A stretch of 28,039 bases of DNA from a virus, in the IMG/VR virus record IMGVR_UViG_3300007513_001276, positions 1-28,039 of that record; one strand, given 5' to 3'. This document shows, piece by piece, positions 1-6,673 of this stretch. The stretch's first letter is position 1, and each line of letters begins with the position of its first letter. The notes under the pieces are model-generated. The model saw nothing but the letters and a program-made list of their open reading frames with translations. It searched no databases and had not been told where the DNA came from. A program made the translations under genes and the position numbers.

Positions 1-1
1 T

Positions 2-331
2 ATTAATAATAGTGTGAAAGCAGGCAATTTAGATAAACTAGGAACGAATTTTAGTGAGTGGGTAAACTCATCAAAACTAAGTGGACCCAAGAAAGAACGA
101 GTAGTTCAATGGGTTCAACAAAATAGTGATGGATTTGAAGCAATATTCAGTTTCATCAAAGGGGTTATGACTACAAAGAATAAGATTATTAAAACGTTAG
201 ATTCTCAACCAGCAGATATAGAAGCCAGTACAAATGGCGAGAAAGGTGGAGAAGGCTACGTAATAGATAAAGACGTGAAACTTGTAAACAGAGCAGGATT
301 TACAGCGGCGAATATGAGTCGGGAGAGATAA
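2..331 (+). CDS. C-terminal part of a phage hypothetical protein, 5' end outside the window
   Basis: The frame is open to the left edge of the window with no stop, so the GTG at 14 need not be the real start and the gene is probably truncated here. The visible part is helical and ends in GGEGYVI followed by VKLVNR and an F-x-x-AN tail. An EG-hydrophobic-V-I strand followed by a K-x-hydrophobic strand resembles motifs IV and V of nucleotidyltransferases of the DNA/RNA ligase superfamily, but the N-terminal lysine motif that would test this lies outside the window. A 49-codon gene starts 2 nt downstream. Function not assigned. Confidence 0.7.
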   Translation: MNNSVKAGNLDKLGTNFSEWVNSSKLSGPKKERVVQWVQQNSDGFEAIFSFIKGVMTTKNKIIKTLDSQPADIEASTNGEKGGEGYVIDKDVKLVNRAGFTAANMSRER

Positions 332-332
332 T

Positions 333-482
333 ATGGGTAAAAGAGGAATACCATTTGTAACGATTAAAAGAGACCCAAGTACTCGTAAAGCAACTGCAAC
401 TAAGAAGCATATGAGTCATGGCTCATTTAGATGTCAACGACATCCTAACAGTAAGAGATGTCGAAACGGAAGTACAAGATAA
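333..482 (+). CDS. Small basic protein, 49 aa, function unknown
   Basis: An ATG two nt after the previous stop opens a 49-codon frame with the overlapping upstream sequence GGGAGAGATA serving as ribosome binding site. The product is strongly basic (many K and R) and has two cysteines (SFRCQRHPNSKRC), so a metal site or simple nucleic-acid binding is possible, but no family was recognised. Its TAA stop lies inside the late promoter GATAAATAC that serves the next gene, the compact packing expected of phage genes. Tight spacing and codon use like the neighbours support it as real. Confidence 0.6.
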   Translation: MGKRGIPFVTIKRDPSTRKATATKKHMSHGSFRCQRHPNSKRCRNGSTR

Positions 483-486
483 ATAC
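478..486 (+). promoter_or_regulatory. T4-type late promoter GATAAATAC
   Basis: GATAAATAC ends 24 nt before the ATG at 511 and overlaps the stop codon of the upstream gene. It matches the T4 late -10 element (TATAAATA) in its core ATAAATA and recurs at the same distance before many other genes in this window. No -35 element is expected for this class. Confidence 0.75.
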
Positions 487-510
487 TATTATAATTAAGG
501 AGAGAGAATT

Positions 511-720
511 ATGGTTTTTAAGGAGTCAAAAAAACACCTTATTAACAATGATATGACTTATTGGAAGCATTTTATCTTTGCATTTTTGTTTATGATAGAG
601 TGTTTAAAGATGACTTTGGCATTGATGGTACATATGTTTGTACCAGGGTTTTTTACCACATACTCAAGTGATAAGACTCGTGAAAATGCAAAGATGATAG
701 AAGAAATGGAAAGCAAATGA
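511..720 (+). CDS. Small membrane protein, 69 aa
   Basis: The ATG follows a good ribosome binding site (AGGAGAGAGA) and a late promoter. After a basic, polar N-terminus the protein has one long or two short hydrophobic stretches at about residues 19-50 (HFIFAFLFMIECLKMTLALM and VHMFVPGFF), then a charged C-terminal tail rich in K and E. It is probably an inner-membrane protein. The stop overlaps the start of the next gene (ATGATG), implying coupled translation. No family was recognised; a holin-like role is possible for a late small membrane protein but nothing specific shows it. Confidence 0.75.
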   Translation: MVFKESKKHLINNDMTYWKHFIFAFLFMIECLKMTLALMVHMFVPGFFTTYSSDKTRENAKMIEEMESK

Positions 721-1505
721 TGGAACAGTACGAAAGAGAAAAACTAGAACTTGTAAATACTTTATCTGAAAGTAGACTTTTCAGAACAAAGAAAATGGCC
801 AATGATGTCAATGTAGATGATGCGGCTGATTTAGTGTTTTGTCACTTTCTTGTATTGAATATATTTAATAAAGATTATGATTTTGCCCCACTGGCATCAG
901 ATGTAGCAAAACGCACTATGGTTTTTAGAAATTTTGATTATTTCAGAACAAATGGAACTGATATGTATATGGCTCTTAATCGTTTAATGGGCAAAGATAA
1001 TGATATTGGTGATGATGAAAAAGATGCAATATTTCTTTCTAGGATGTCATTGTATAAAGCCGATATTTTAAGATTTTTACTTCATTATTCTAACAATAGA
1101 AGTGATACATCATTTGAACAAAGATATTTGTTACGTTATCAGAAAAATCTTAATGTTCAAGACGGTATGTTAAAATCAGTTCGTAGACTAGTTGGAGATT
1201 GGGACAATCTAAGTCAAAATCAGAGAGCATTAGTAGTAACACGACTAGTTCAATGGTTCCGTAGAAAAGCAAGACTAGCCGAAATATTTCCAGCACTTCT
1301 AAAATTACAAAAACGTGGCAATTATATTCATAAAGATAGTACTAAAGCATCAGACGCCATTAAGAATATATGGGATAAACCAATAACCAAAGCGGCTACA
1401 GCCGCGGCTGGTATGTACGGTGCCTGGAAAGCAGGTAAAGCCCTAGGCAATAAACTAGGTCAAACAACATACGTTACTGGTAGAAAATACAGTAAATTCA
1501 AATAA
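717..1505 (+). CDS. Conserved-looking phage protein, 262 aa, function unknown
   Basis: Two adjacent ATG codons (717 and 720) overlap the stop of the upstream membrane protein, so translation is probably coupled and either may be used. The protein is largely helical. A central segment around residues 150-200 is rich in R, L and W (RRLVGDWDNLSQNQ, then LVQWFRRKARLAEIF), and an Ala/Gly-rich hydrophobic stretch near residues 225-245 (TKAATAAAGMYGAWKAGKALG) could touch a membrane or be a glycine-zipper helix. It shares the late promoter at 478. No family was recognised; a virion or membrane-associated role with the preceding small membrane protein is a guess from position. Confidence 0.8.
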   Translation: MMEQYEREKLELVNTLSESRLFRTKKMANDVNVDDAADLVFCHFLVLNIFNKDYDFAPLASDVAKRTMVFRNFDYFRTNGTDMYMALNRLMGKDNDIGDDEKDAIFLSRMSLYKADILRFLLHYSNNRSDTSFEQRYLLRYQKNLNVQDGMLKSVRRLVGDWDNLSQNQRALVVTRLVQWFRRKARLAEIFPALLKLQKRGNYIHKDSTKASDAIKNIWDKPITKAATAAAGMYGAWKAGKALGNKLGQTTYVTGRKYSKFK

Positions 1506-1524
1506 ACACGTAATATAAAGAAGT

Positions 1525-1556
1525 CTCTTAATTTAGATAAATACTATTAACAAGAG
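1525..1556 (+). repeat. Imperfect inverted repeat around a late promoter
   Basis: CTCTT at 1525-1529 pairs with AAGAG at 1552-1556, and AAT/ATT inside it extends the helix with a three-base bulge. The late promoter GATAAATAC at 1536-1544 lies in the loop. In read-through mRNA this could fold, while mRNA started at the late promoter would lack the left arm. Weaker than the examples at 11115 and 12751. Confidence 0.4.
1536..1544 (+). promoter_or_regulatory. T4-type late promoter GATAAATAC
   Basis: GATAAATAC ends 27 nt before the ATG at 1572, in the short non-coding gap after the 262-aa gene. Same sequence and spacing class as the other late promoters here. Confidence 0.85.
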
Positions 1557-1571
1557 TTCGGAGATACTATT

Positions 1572-1961
1572 ATGGCAAAAATACACGGCGCCGCATCGGC
1601 AAGTGAAACTTTATCAGGTAATATTAATTTCTATACAATGTATGTAAAGACATTGGATATTACGCATACTGGTGACCTTTTAAATCAATCTCAACAAAAT
1701 TTAGACGATATTGTTAATCTTATATCATTGGTTGCACAACCAGTCATTATGAATAATCCTATATCTGTTACATTAGACGGTATAGCACCAACTTTTACAG
1801 GTGCAGGTTTTATCTTTAAATTTGCTGTTGAGCATAGTCAAGTATTTGAACGTGCTGGAGACAATGTTGGTATTCTAAAAGAACTTTTTCACGGAGTAAC
1901 AATAGATAGTGTCTTACTTAGCACATCAAACATAGAATTCTCTATGTCAGACATACTTTAA
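1572..1961 (+). CDS. Phage protein, 129 aa, probable late structural protein
   Basis: The gene is a single unit between its own late promoter (1536) and a strong terminator (1989), suggesting strong, separate late expression. The start is supported by GGAG 9 nt upstream. Residues 1-30 are small and polar (GAASASETLSGNINFYT), the middle (residues 40-65) is hydrophobic-helical, and the C-terminal half alternates like beta strands. There is no signal peptide and no cysteine. No family was recognised. An isolated late monocistron of this size would suit an abundant virion component such as a decoration or tail protein, but that rests only on context. Confidence 0.8.
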   Translation: MAKIHGAASASETLSGNINFYTMYVKTLDITHTGDLLNQSQQNLDDIVNLISLVAQPVIMNNPISVTLDGIAPTFTGAGFIFKFAVEHSQVFERAGDNVGILKELFHGVTIDSVLLSTSNIEFSMSDIL

Positions 1962-1963
1962 AC

Positions 1964-1980
1964 TAATTAATTAATTAATT
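1964..1980 (+). repeat. TTAA tetranucleotide run
   Basis: Four TTAA-type units (TAATTAATTAATTAATT) lie directly after the stop codon and before the terminator. The run is self-complementary. It may be incidental in AT-rich intergenic DNA. Confidence 0.5.
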
Positions 1981-1988
1981 CAACTAAG

Positions 1989-2011
1989 AGAGGACAATTT
2001 GTCCTCTTTTT
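1989..2011 (+). terminator. Rho-independent terminator
   Basis: AGAGGACA (1989-1996), loop ATT, then TGTCCTCT (2000-2007) followed by TTTT, with one or two further A-T and G-U pairs outward. A perfect 8-bp stem with a U-tract, 27 nt after the stop of the 129-aa gene. Confidence 0.9.
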
Positions 2012-2028
2012 GTTTTGGCTGGACATAA

Positions 2029-2079
2029 CTCCCGACATCAAATGATAAATACAATTAGAAATTAATTATATTTGAGGAG
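2029..2079 (+). promoter_or_regulatory. Possible Shine-Dalgarno-sequestering hairpin spanning a late promoter
   Basis: TCAAAT (2038-2043) pairs with ATTTGA (2070-2075), and CTCC (2029-2032) can pair with GGAG (2076-2079), which is the ribosome binding site of the gene at 2088. The late promoter GATAAATAC (2044-2052) is in the loop. RNA starting at the late promoter would lack the left arm and leave the site free; read-through RNA could hide it. The loop is 26 nt and there is a 5-nt bulge, so stability is uncertain. Confidence 0.35.
2044..2052 (+). promoter_or_regulatory. T4-type late promoter GATAAATAC
   Basis: GATAAATAC just downstream of the terminator at 1989-2011, ending 35 nt before the ATG at 2088. 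Confidence 0.85.
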
Positions 2080-2087
2080 ATTCTACT

Positions 2088-2336
2088 ATGGCTGATAAAG
2101 AACCAAAATTAGCACATCTAGAAGCGGAGAGTTTGGAAACTCACGTAGCAGTATGCTATGAGAGATATCATCATTTTAATAAGTCTTTAAAAGAGATTAA
2201 TGAAAAGATTGATAAAAATGAAAAAGATATGGAAAAAGGTTTTAGTGATATAAAGAAGATGTTGTTATGGACGGCATCAACTTTATTTTCTACTATGTTG
2301 ATTGCCATTTTTGCACAGATGTTTAATATTCTATAA
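2088..2336 (+). CDS. Membrane-anchored coiled-coil protein, 82 aa (XhlA-like layout)
   Basis: The start is fixed by GAGGAGA 10 nt upstream and a late promoter. Residues 10-55 are a charged helix with heptad-like spacing (KSLKEINEKIDKNEKDMEKG), and residues 59-80 are one hydrophobic transmembrane segment (LLWTASTLFSTMLIAIFAQM) at the very C-terminus. This N-terminal coil plus C-terminal anchor is the layout of XhlA/BhlA-type haemolysis accessory proteins and of several small phage lysis proteins. The sequence itself was not recognised, so a lysis-related role is only a suggestion. Confidence 0.75.
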   Translation: MADKEPKLAHLEAESLETHVAVCYERYHHFNKSLKEINEKIDKNEKDMEKGFSDIKKMLLWTASTLFSTMLIAIFAQMFNIL

Positions 2337-2346
2337 GAGAAACAAA

Positions 2347-2628
2347 ATGTTATTTAATGAACTTGCCCAAGAAGAAGTATACGAAGCAAAATTAGTATAT
2401 GCTAGAAAAGGAAGAGCAATTATTCGTAAATATAGATGTGGCTCTGGAAGACTTAAGGGTAAGACAGTAACTAAACCAGCGGCATGCTTTAAACCTGTTA
2501 ATATGAAGAAACGTTTCACATTAGCAAGAACAAAAGCAAAAATGGGTGCTAGAATGAAACGTAAATCGAAAATGACTCGTAGAATGAATCCAGCGAGTAA
2601 ACGTTTAAAGACACTAAATAGAAGATAA
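2347..2628 (+). CDS. Very basic small phage protein, 93 aa, possible prohead-core or nucleic-acid-binding protein
   Basis: The frame is open back to 2302, but that start lies inside the upstream gene; the ATG at 2347, just after the upstream stop with AAGAGAAA before it, is the sensible start. Residues 1-20 are acidic or neutral helix (LFNELAQEEVYEAKL). The rest is extremely basic: a strand-like RKYRCGSGRLKGK, a second cysteine in KPAACFKP, and a C-terminal third that is nearly all K, R, M and N. This suggests binding to DNA, RNA or an acidic scaffold. Similar small basic proteins occur in T4-like virion modules; no exact family is claimed. Confidence 0.75.
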   Translation: MLFNELAQEEVYEAKLVYARKGRAIIRKYRCGSGRLKGKTVTKPAACFKPVNMKKRFTLARTKAKMGARMKRKSKMTRRMNPASKRLKTLNRR

Positions 2629-2639
2629 CGGAGAATATA

Positions 2640-3581
2640 ATGACATTAAAGAATGAAATAGAAAAAACAATGTTTAAAGAAGGTATTGAAGATAGAATAC
2701 AAGATATTGCTACATTTATGGATATTCCAGTTGAAAATGTTAAAAAAAGACTGAAAACCTTGACATTTTCTGATTATATCAAAGTGATGAACTCATTAAA
2801 AACCCAAGACAAAGATAATATTGAACGTATCATGGGAATGCCAGCAAGAGACCCTAATTGGAAAAGTCCTATTGATGACATTGATGACGAAGAAGAACAG
2901 CATCGTAGAGATGTGAAACATGGTCTTTACGGCGATGACGAAGAAGAAGACGAGTCTGAAGATGACAAAGAACAGCATCGTAGAGATGTGAAACACGGTC
3001 TTTATGGTGATGACGTTGATGAGGGTGCAGAGATGCATATTTCTCCAGACATAGCAAGAGCAAAAACACTTCAACATACACTTCCACGTATAGACAAAGA
3101 AAAATACGAACCACGTGATGGTCTAGAAGGTCCAATTGCGACAAAATCAGGCAAAGTAGTGTACTACGACCCGATAGAAGGCAGTTACTACGACCCAGAC
3201 ACAGACATTTACATATCACATGAGGATTGGAAAAAATTTAGCGAAGCCTACAGCACAGGCTCACAAGGTCCTGATGCCGAACAACAAGTAGAACCTTCAG
3301 CACAAGATGTTAAAGCACAAAACAACAGATTAAAATCACAAAGAACACAAGCCATGCAAAGACTTGGTAGAGATAATTTAGGCGGTGCAACAGCACAGAT
3401 GGCCGCAAATGCGATTGACAAAGCAGAACAAGGACAAGTACTGACTCCTATACAACGTCAAGCATTAGCACATCAAGCCGCTAACTTAGACAATCTGGCA
3501 ATGAATCCAGATACTAGAATACAGTTTAGAAATTTACTTAATAAACTTAGAAAACAACAAGCAGACCAGGAAGGTATGTAA
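2640..3581 (+). CDS. Acidic phage protein with an internal tandem repeat, 313 aa
   Basis: The start is supported by ACGGAG upstream. Residues 1-70 are helical and charged. Residues 80-130 are dominated by D and E and contain two copies, 25 residues apart, of EQHRRDVKHGLYGDD. A YYDP-type segment follows (KVVYYDPIEGSYYDPDTDIYI, residues 174-194), then a Q/A/N-rich helical C-terminus (residues 220-310) typical of scaffold or linker helices. No catalytic motif is visible. The stop overlaps the next start (TAATG). Probably a virion-assembly or core protein by composition and position; the exact role is unknown. Confidence 0.8.
   Translation: MTLKNEIEKTMFKEGIEDRIQDIATFMDIPVENVKKRLKTLTFSDYIKVMNSLKTQDKDNIERIMGMPARDPNWKSPIDDIDDEEEQHRRDVKHGLYGDDEEEDESEDDKEQHRRDVKHGLYGDDVDEGAEMHISPDIARAKTLQHTLPRIDKEKYEPRDGLEGPIATKSGKVVYYDPIEGSYYDPDTDIYISHEDWKKFSEAYSTGSQGPDAEQQVEPSAQDVKAQNNRLKSQRTQAMQRLGRDNLGGATAQMAANAIDKAEQGQVLTPIQRQALAHQAANLDNLAMNPDTRIQFRNLLNKLRKQQADQEGM
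2895..3015 (+). repeat. Direct repeat of 46 bp, 75 bp apart, in coding sequence
   Basis: The copies at 2895-2940 and 2970-3015 differ at only a few third positions (for example CATGG/CACGG, TACGGC/TATGGT) and encode the same peptide EQHRRDVKHGLYGDD. The differences are synonymous, so the peptide, not the DNA, seems to be kept. Confidence 0.9.
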
Positions 3582-3775
3582 TGAAATTAAAAGAGATATT
3601 AGGTGGATTATTCGTAATGATTACGGAAGAAGAGGAAGATTTATTAAATAAATACTTTTCTGAGGGAGATTATGTAAACGAATCGCAGTTGTCGGGTAGA
3701 GAAACAGTCCTGGCAGAGAAATTGACACATAAAGGTGTGTTAGTTCCTACATTGCGAGGGTATAAAACTGTTTAA
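3581..3775 (+). CDS. Small hypothetical protein, 64 aa
   Basis: The ATG overlaps the stop of the previous gene (TAATG), indicating translational coupling. An internal ATG at residue 13 (MITEEEEDLL) could also serve as a start. The product has an acidic helix (TEEEEDLLNKYF) and then a pattern like a small winged-helix fragment (SGRETVLAEKLTHKGVLVPTLRGY), which recalls the end of helix-turn-helix proteins that read an LxxKG(L/V)V element. No family was recognised with confidence. Confidence 0.65.
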   Translation: MKLKEILGGLFVMITEEEEDLLNKYFSEGDYVNESQLSGRETVLAEKLTHKGVLVPTLRGYKTV

Positions 3776-3795
3776 CAACTAGTAGGAGTTCTAAA

Positions 3796-4422
3796 ATGTC
3801 AGTACCAAGCAAAGCAGATGTCAATTTAATGGCTAATCTAATGAAGGTCATGAATGGCGAAAAAGTTAAATTAGAAGAATCATCATCTCAACCCAATAAT
3901 CCAGAACACATAGATATTACACCTGGCGTAAAACGTTCAGACGTAGACGCTATGGCGAAAATTATAAAAGGTTTTGGAGATGCAACAAGTAATGTTGCTA
4001 AAAAAGTCACAAAAACAATTAATGAATCTACAAAGACAGAAAAAGGCGTTGTAATTGGCGCATTTTCAGTAGAAAAGAACAAAGATGACAGATATGATAT
4101 ACTGGACAATCGTGGTGAGAAATTATTCCATGATATTCAATTATATGAAACTGTATTCTGTATTTGTAAGCATCTTAATGACGGAAAAACAATTAATTCT
4201 TCAGAAATTATGCAAATAATTCAAATTAATGAAACATTTGAAAGTCATTATACATCAGCGATTCAACATAAACATTCATATCAAGTGGCCAAGAAATCAG
4301 ACAATTCTGGTAGAATGGATATTGCCCAAGCAAGATTTTCTCAAGCAAAGCATGAGGCTGGCAGAGCAAAATATAAAATTTCTAATCTTTATGAAGATAT
4401 TGCCCGTTCAGTAGACGAGTAA
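3796..4422 (+). CDS. Hypothetical phage protein, 208 aa
   Basis: The start follows AGGAG at a normal distance. The N-terminus repeats a pattern: a first segment KADVNLMANLMKVM and a second RSDVDAMAKIIKGF some 45 residues later, suggesting an internal short-helix duplication. The middle (residues 85-125) alternates like a beta sheet (GVVIGAFSVEKN, then RYDILDNRGEKLF), and the C-terminal third is helical (RMDIAQARFSQAKHEAGRAKY). No motif of known function is visible. Its place between other acidic helical phage genes suggests a structural or assembly role. Confidence 0.8.
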   Translation: MSVPSKADVNLMANLMKVMNGEKVKLEESSSQPNNPEHIDITPGVKRSDVDAMAKIIKGFGDATSNVAKKVTKTINESTKTEKGVVIGAFSVEKNKDDRYDILDNRGEKLFHDIQLYETVFCICKHLNDGKTINSSEIMQIIQINETFESHYTSAIQHKHSYQVAKKSDNSGRMDIAQARFSQAKHEAGRAKYKISNLYEDIARSVDE

Positions 4423-4433
4423 TATATGAATAT

Positions 4434-4456
4434 ATGTATTAAAAAGATAAATACAT
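4434..4456 (+). repeat. Inverted repeat overlapping a late promoter
   Basis: ATGTATT (4434-4440) and AATACAT (4450-4456) are perfect complements; the right arm includes the last bases of the late promoter at 4446-4454. One of a series of such pairings at late promoters in this window. Confidence 0.45.
4446..4454 (+). promoter_or_regulatory. T4-type late promoter GATAAATAC
   Basis: GATAAATAC in the gap after the 208-aa gene, ending 29 nt before the ATG at 4484. Confidence 0.85.
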
Positions 4457-4483
4457 GTAATAACATTAATATTGGGATTTATT

Positions 4484-5419
4484 ATGAATTTAAATACAAC
4501 AAAATTTTTTAATTCAACTGACGTGAATATATCTTCTCGTATGAATGAATACTTGAAGAAGAATTTTGGATATGAAGTAGACGGTGATATCGCTACCTTA
4601 CGAGAGGCAAAGAAAGCATTGGAACTTGCACAAGTTGAGTTGAAAGATACAGGATATATGAATCAAAAGTATGTGGAAAATATGCTTATGATTGAAACGA
4701 TAAGTTCATTATTAAAGGCACATGGTGAGAAATTAGATTTAGATGACTTTTCAAAAAAGTCACCTGAAAGCATCTCAAAGCAAAAGAAATCAATCCAGCC
4801 AAGTCTTGGCGATAATCCTTTAGAAGAAAAAGCAGATAAAGATAGAGGAAGACGCATACTGAAAGTTATGCAACATGGTGGATATGAAGAATTTGCTGAT
4901 TTATTAGCAGACTCTATGCATTATGCTGAAGTAGTTGGTAAAGATTTTGAAAGAGAATTACAGACAGCAAGAGATTACTTTGATGAAGCAGACCAGACGA
5001 AAGAATCAATCAAAGAAGATGATGATAATGAAGAATTACTTAACAAGGTTGCAGAATGGATTTATCACGAAAGTTCAGAGCCAATAAGTGAAATAGAATA
5101 TTTACTTAAAAAGTCTGGTGCAGTTGGTGAATATATGGACGCTGTTTCAGAAAGCAAAGAAAAAGTAAAAGAAGATGACGAAGAAAAAGGTCCTGAACAT
5201 TATCGATGGAAAAACGACTCTCAATTGGCTGTTGCTCTAGGTCGCATAGAAAGTGCTATGAAAGAACTAGACCATGCAATAGAATATAGAGGACAAAACA
5301 GTGCCAAATTTTTTAATAGTGGTGACAAAGCAGGCGTTGGTGACTTAATGGGAATTAAGAAAAAACTAGAAGACATACATTCTAATTGGGATAAAGAAAC
5401 AGAATACTACGGAATGTAA
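4484..5419 (+). CDS. Acidic helical phage protein, 311 aa
   Basis: An in-frame TTG at 4472 exists, but the ATG at 4484 has a suitable spacing from TTGGGA and the usual distance from the late promoter, so it is preferred. The product is almost all helix, rich in E, D and K, with long coiled-coil-like stretches (LREAKKALELAQVELKDTG near residue 40; KEKVKEDDEEKG near 230) and little hydrophobic core. No catalytic residues or cysteines stand out. Composition and the late promoter fit a scaffold, core or other assembly protein, but no family was recognised. Confidence 0.8.
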   Translation: MNLNTTKFFNSTDVNISSRMNEYLKKNFGYEVDGDIATLREAKKALELAQVELKDTGYMNQKYVENMLMIETISSLLKAHGEKLDLDDFSKKSPESISKQKKSIQPSLGDNPLEEKADKDRGRRILKVMQHGGYEEFADLLADSMHYAEVVGKDFERELQTARDYFDEADQTKESIKEDDDNEELLNKVAEWIYHESSEPISEIEYLLKKSGAVGEYMDAVSESKEKVKEDDEEKGPEHYRWKNDSQLAVALGRIESAMKELDHAIEYRGQNSAKFFNSGDKAGVGDLMGIKKKLEDIHSNWDKETEYYGM

Positions 5420-5442
5420 TATATTATAATCGAGGAAATAAA

Positions 5443-5901
5443 ATGAAAGAAAAAACTAAATTAGAAAAATCTTTGATGGAAGAGTTAAACTCTCTACTTG
5501 AAGTCGATGCCGCAGAAGCAGAAATAACGATGGCCGCAAGAGGCATTGTTGATGAATTGCAAGATGTCATCGAAAAGTTAGGTAAAATTCAAAACGACCA
5601 AATTGGTCCACTAGCAGACGAAATGGCATATTCACATGGTCCAGAACAAGCGGCAACGTTTAAAGGTTCAGTTGATGATGCAATTAATGGTTTACTAGGA
5701 CAAGCACGTTCTGCCAAAGATGCAGTAGCAGATGCAACACTCGTACTATCAGGCGAAAAAATGGCTGATGACATGAGTGATGTTGAACTTGGTGGCGATA
5801 TGGGCGATGATTTTGCAGACGATATTGAAGCAGACGTTGGTGGTGATGAATCAGCATCAGGTGGTGAAGAAAATCCGTTAGGTAGAGAAGAAAGAGAATA
5901 A
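5443..5901 (+). CDS. Acidic phage protein, 152 aa, with D/G-rich tail
   Basis: The start follows CGAGGAAA. Residues 1-100 form helices, with a distinctive stretch MAARGIVDELQDVIEKLGKI followed by QNDQIGPLADEM. Residues 110-150 are an extremely acidic, glycine-rich tail (runs such as GGDMGDDFADDIEADVGGD). A helical head with a flexible acidic tail is seen in phage scaffold or core proteins and DNA mimics. Similar proteins seem to be widespread in marine T4-like phages, where they are called hypothetical. Function unknown. Confidence 0.8.
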   Translation: MKEKTKLEKSLMEELNSLLEVDAAEAEITMAARGIVDELQDVIEKLGKIQNDQIGPLADEMAYSHGPEQAATFKGSVDDAINGLLGQARSAKDAVADATLVLSGEKMADDMSDVELGGDMGDDFADDIEADVGGDESASGGEENPLGREERE

Positions 5902-5902
5902 C

Positions 5903-6226
5903 ATGAATTTCGCCAAACTTCTGCAAGAGAAGGCGAATTATGATGCTCAGTTAATGGGCGATATTAATGCTTATCTTATTTCATTAAAAGCAAATGATAT
6001 TCCATCAGTTCAGATGGATATGATGGTGCGTGAGTTAAATGGAATGGGATATTCAGTTAATGCAGAGTCTATGGTTGATTTATTATCAAATAGTAATTAC
6101 GTATCAAAGGTTACAACAGATACAATAGATTTAGTTCATAGACATAGTAATAAAAATGACGATACTGACAAAAAAGAAGTACACAAGTTAGCAGTCAAAA
6201 CAGCAAAAAAGAAGGTGAAAAAATAA
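5903..6226 (+). CDS. Hypothetical protein, 107 aa, basic C-terminus
   Basis: The ATG lies one base after the previous stop (TAAC-ATG); the purine-rich end of the previous gene supplies the ribosome binding site. Residues 1-75 look like a small helical domain (LISLKANDIPSVQMDMMVRE), and the last 25 residues are a lysine-rich tail (HKLAVKTAKKKVKK). It follows the acidic-tailed protein, so a charge-based partnership is conceivable. It ends in TAATGG, overlapping the start of the next gene. Confidence 0.75.
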   Translation: MNFAKLLQEKANYDAQLMGDINAYLISLKANDIPSVQMDMMVRELNGMGYSVNAESMVDLLSNSNYVSKVTTDTIDLVHRHSNKNDDTDKKEVHKLAVKTAKKKVKK

Positions 6227-6633
6227 TGGCACTAATAGTTAAAGGCGAACAAAAAATCATCTCTAAAGAAGAAATGAAAAAACTTATAGAGAAAAATTTA
6301 AAGAAAGATGACCAGTTTGCAGGACTTTCTGAAGCAAAGAAAGAACTTAGAAAAGAAGTTCTATCCGCAAAAAGACATCGTGAATTTATGGGTCGTGTTT
6401 CAGCAAATACTGAAAAAGATTTAGCAAATACAGTAGCAACAAGCGAAATCGTATCAATTGCAGTAGGTGAAAAGATTCAAACATCTGTAGAAAAAGTAGA
6501 ACTACCAGAAGTTAATTTCGAATCAATGACTAAAAAGCAGATTGATATGTGGGCTGAAGAAAATCTTGGTATTCAATTAGATAGACGCCACACTAAAGCA
6601 AAACTAATAGCCGAAATCAAAGAAAATCTATAA
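6226..6633 (+). CDS. Hypothetical protein, 135 aa, with SAP/HeH-like C-terminus
   Basis: The ATG overlaps the previous stop, and GAAGGTG precedes it. Residues 10-60 are a charged helix; residues 100-134 (MTKKQIDMWAEENLGIQLDR then RHTKAKLIAEI) have the pattern of SAP or HeH/LEM-like helix-extension-helix motifs, L-x-x-h-A-x-x-x-G-h-x-h-x-x-R-x-x-K-x-x-L-h, which usually bind DNA or appear in phage termini and tail-associated proteins. This motif call is by eye. It is the last gene before an early promoter. Confidence 0.75.
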   Translation: MALIVKGEQKIISKEEMKKLIEKNLKKDDQFAGLSEAKKELRKEVLSAKRHREFMGRVSANTEKDLANTVATSEIVSIAVGEKIQTSVEKVELPEVNFESMTKKQIDMWAEENLGIQLDRRHTKAKLIAEIKENL

Positions 6634-6638
6634 TTTAC

Positions 6639-6667
6639 TTGATTTCTATTCCAAAGTGTAGTATAAT
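6639..6667 (+). promoter_or_regulatory. Early sigma70-type promoter
   Basis: TTGATT (6639-6644), a 17-nt spacer, and a perfect TATAAT (6662-6667). The expected start of transcription, about 7 nt downstream, falls on or next to the ATG at 6674, so the mRNA may have no leader. Confidence 0.8.
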
Positions 6668-6673
6668 CATACT

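Noticed and set aside
2302-2346. Upstream start for the basic 93-aa protein
   Set aside because: It lies within the preceding gene's coding sequence and lacks a ribosome binding site; ATG at 2347 is directly after the upstream stop.
2796-3219. Two antisense frames opposite the acidic 313-aa gene
   Set aside because: They arise from the D/E-rich codons of the sense gene and consist of H/L/V/F runs; no start signals.
3647-3655. AATAAATAC resembling a late promoter
   Set aside because: It lies mid-gene in the 64-aa frame, is preceded by A rather than G or C, and is about 140 nt from the next start, outside the spacing of the others.
4472-4483. TTG start for the 311-aa gene
   Set aside because: It has no suitable ribosome binding site and is very close to the late promoter; ATG at 4484 has the usual spacing.
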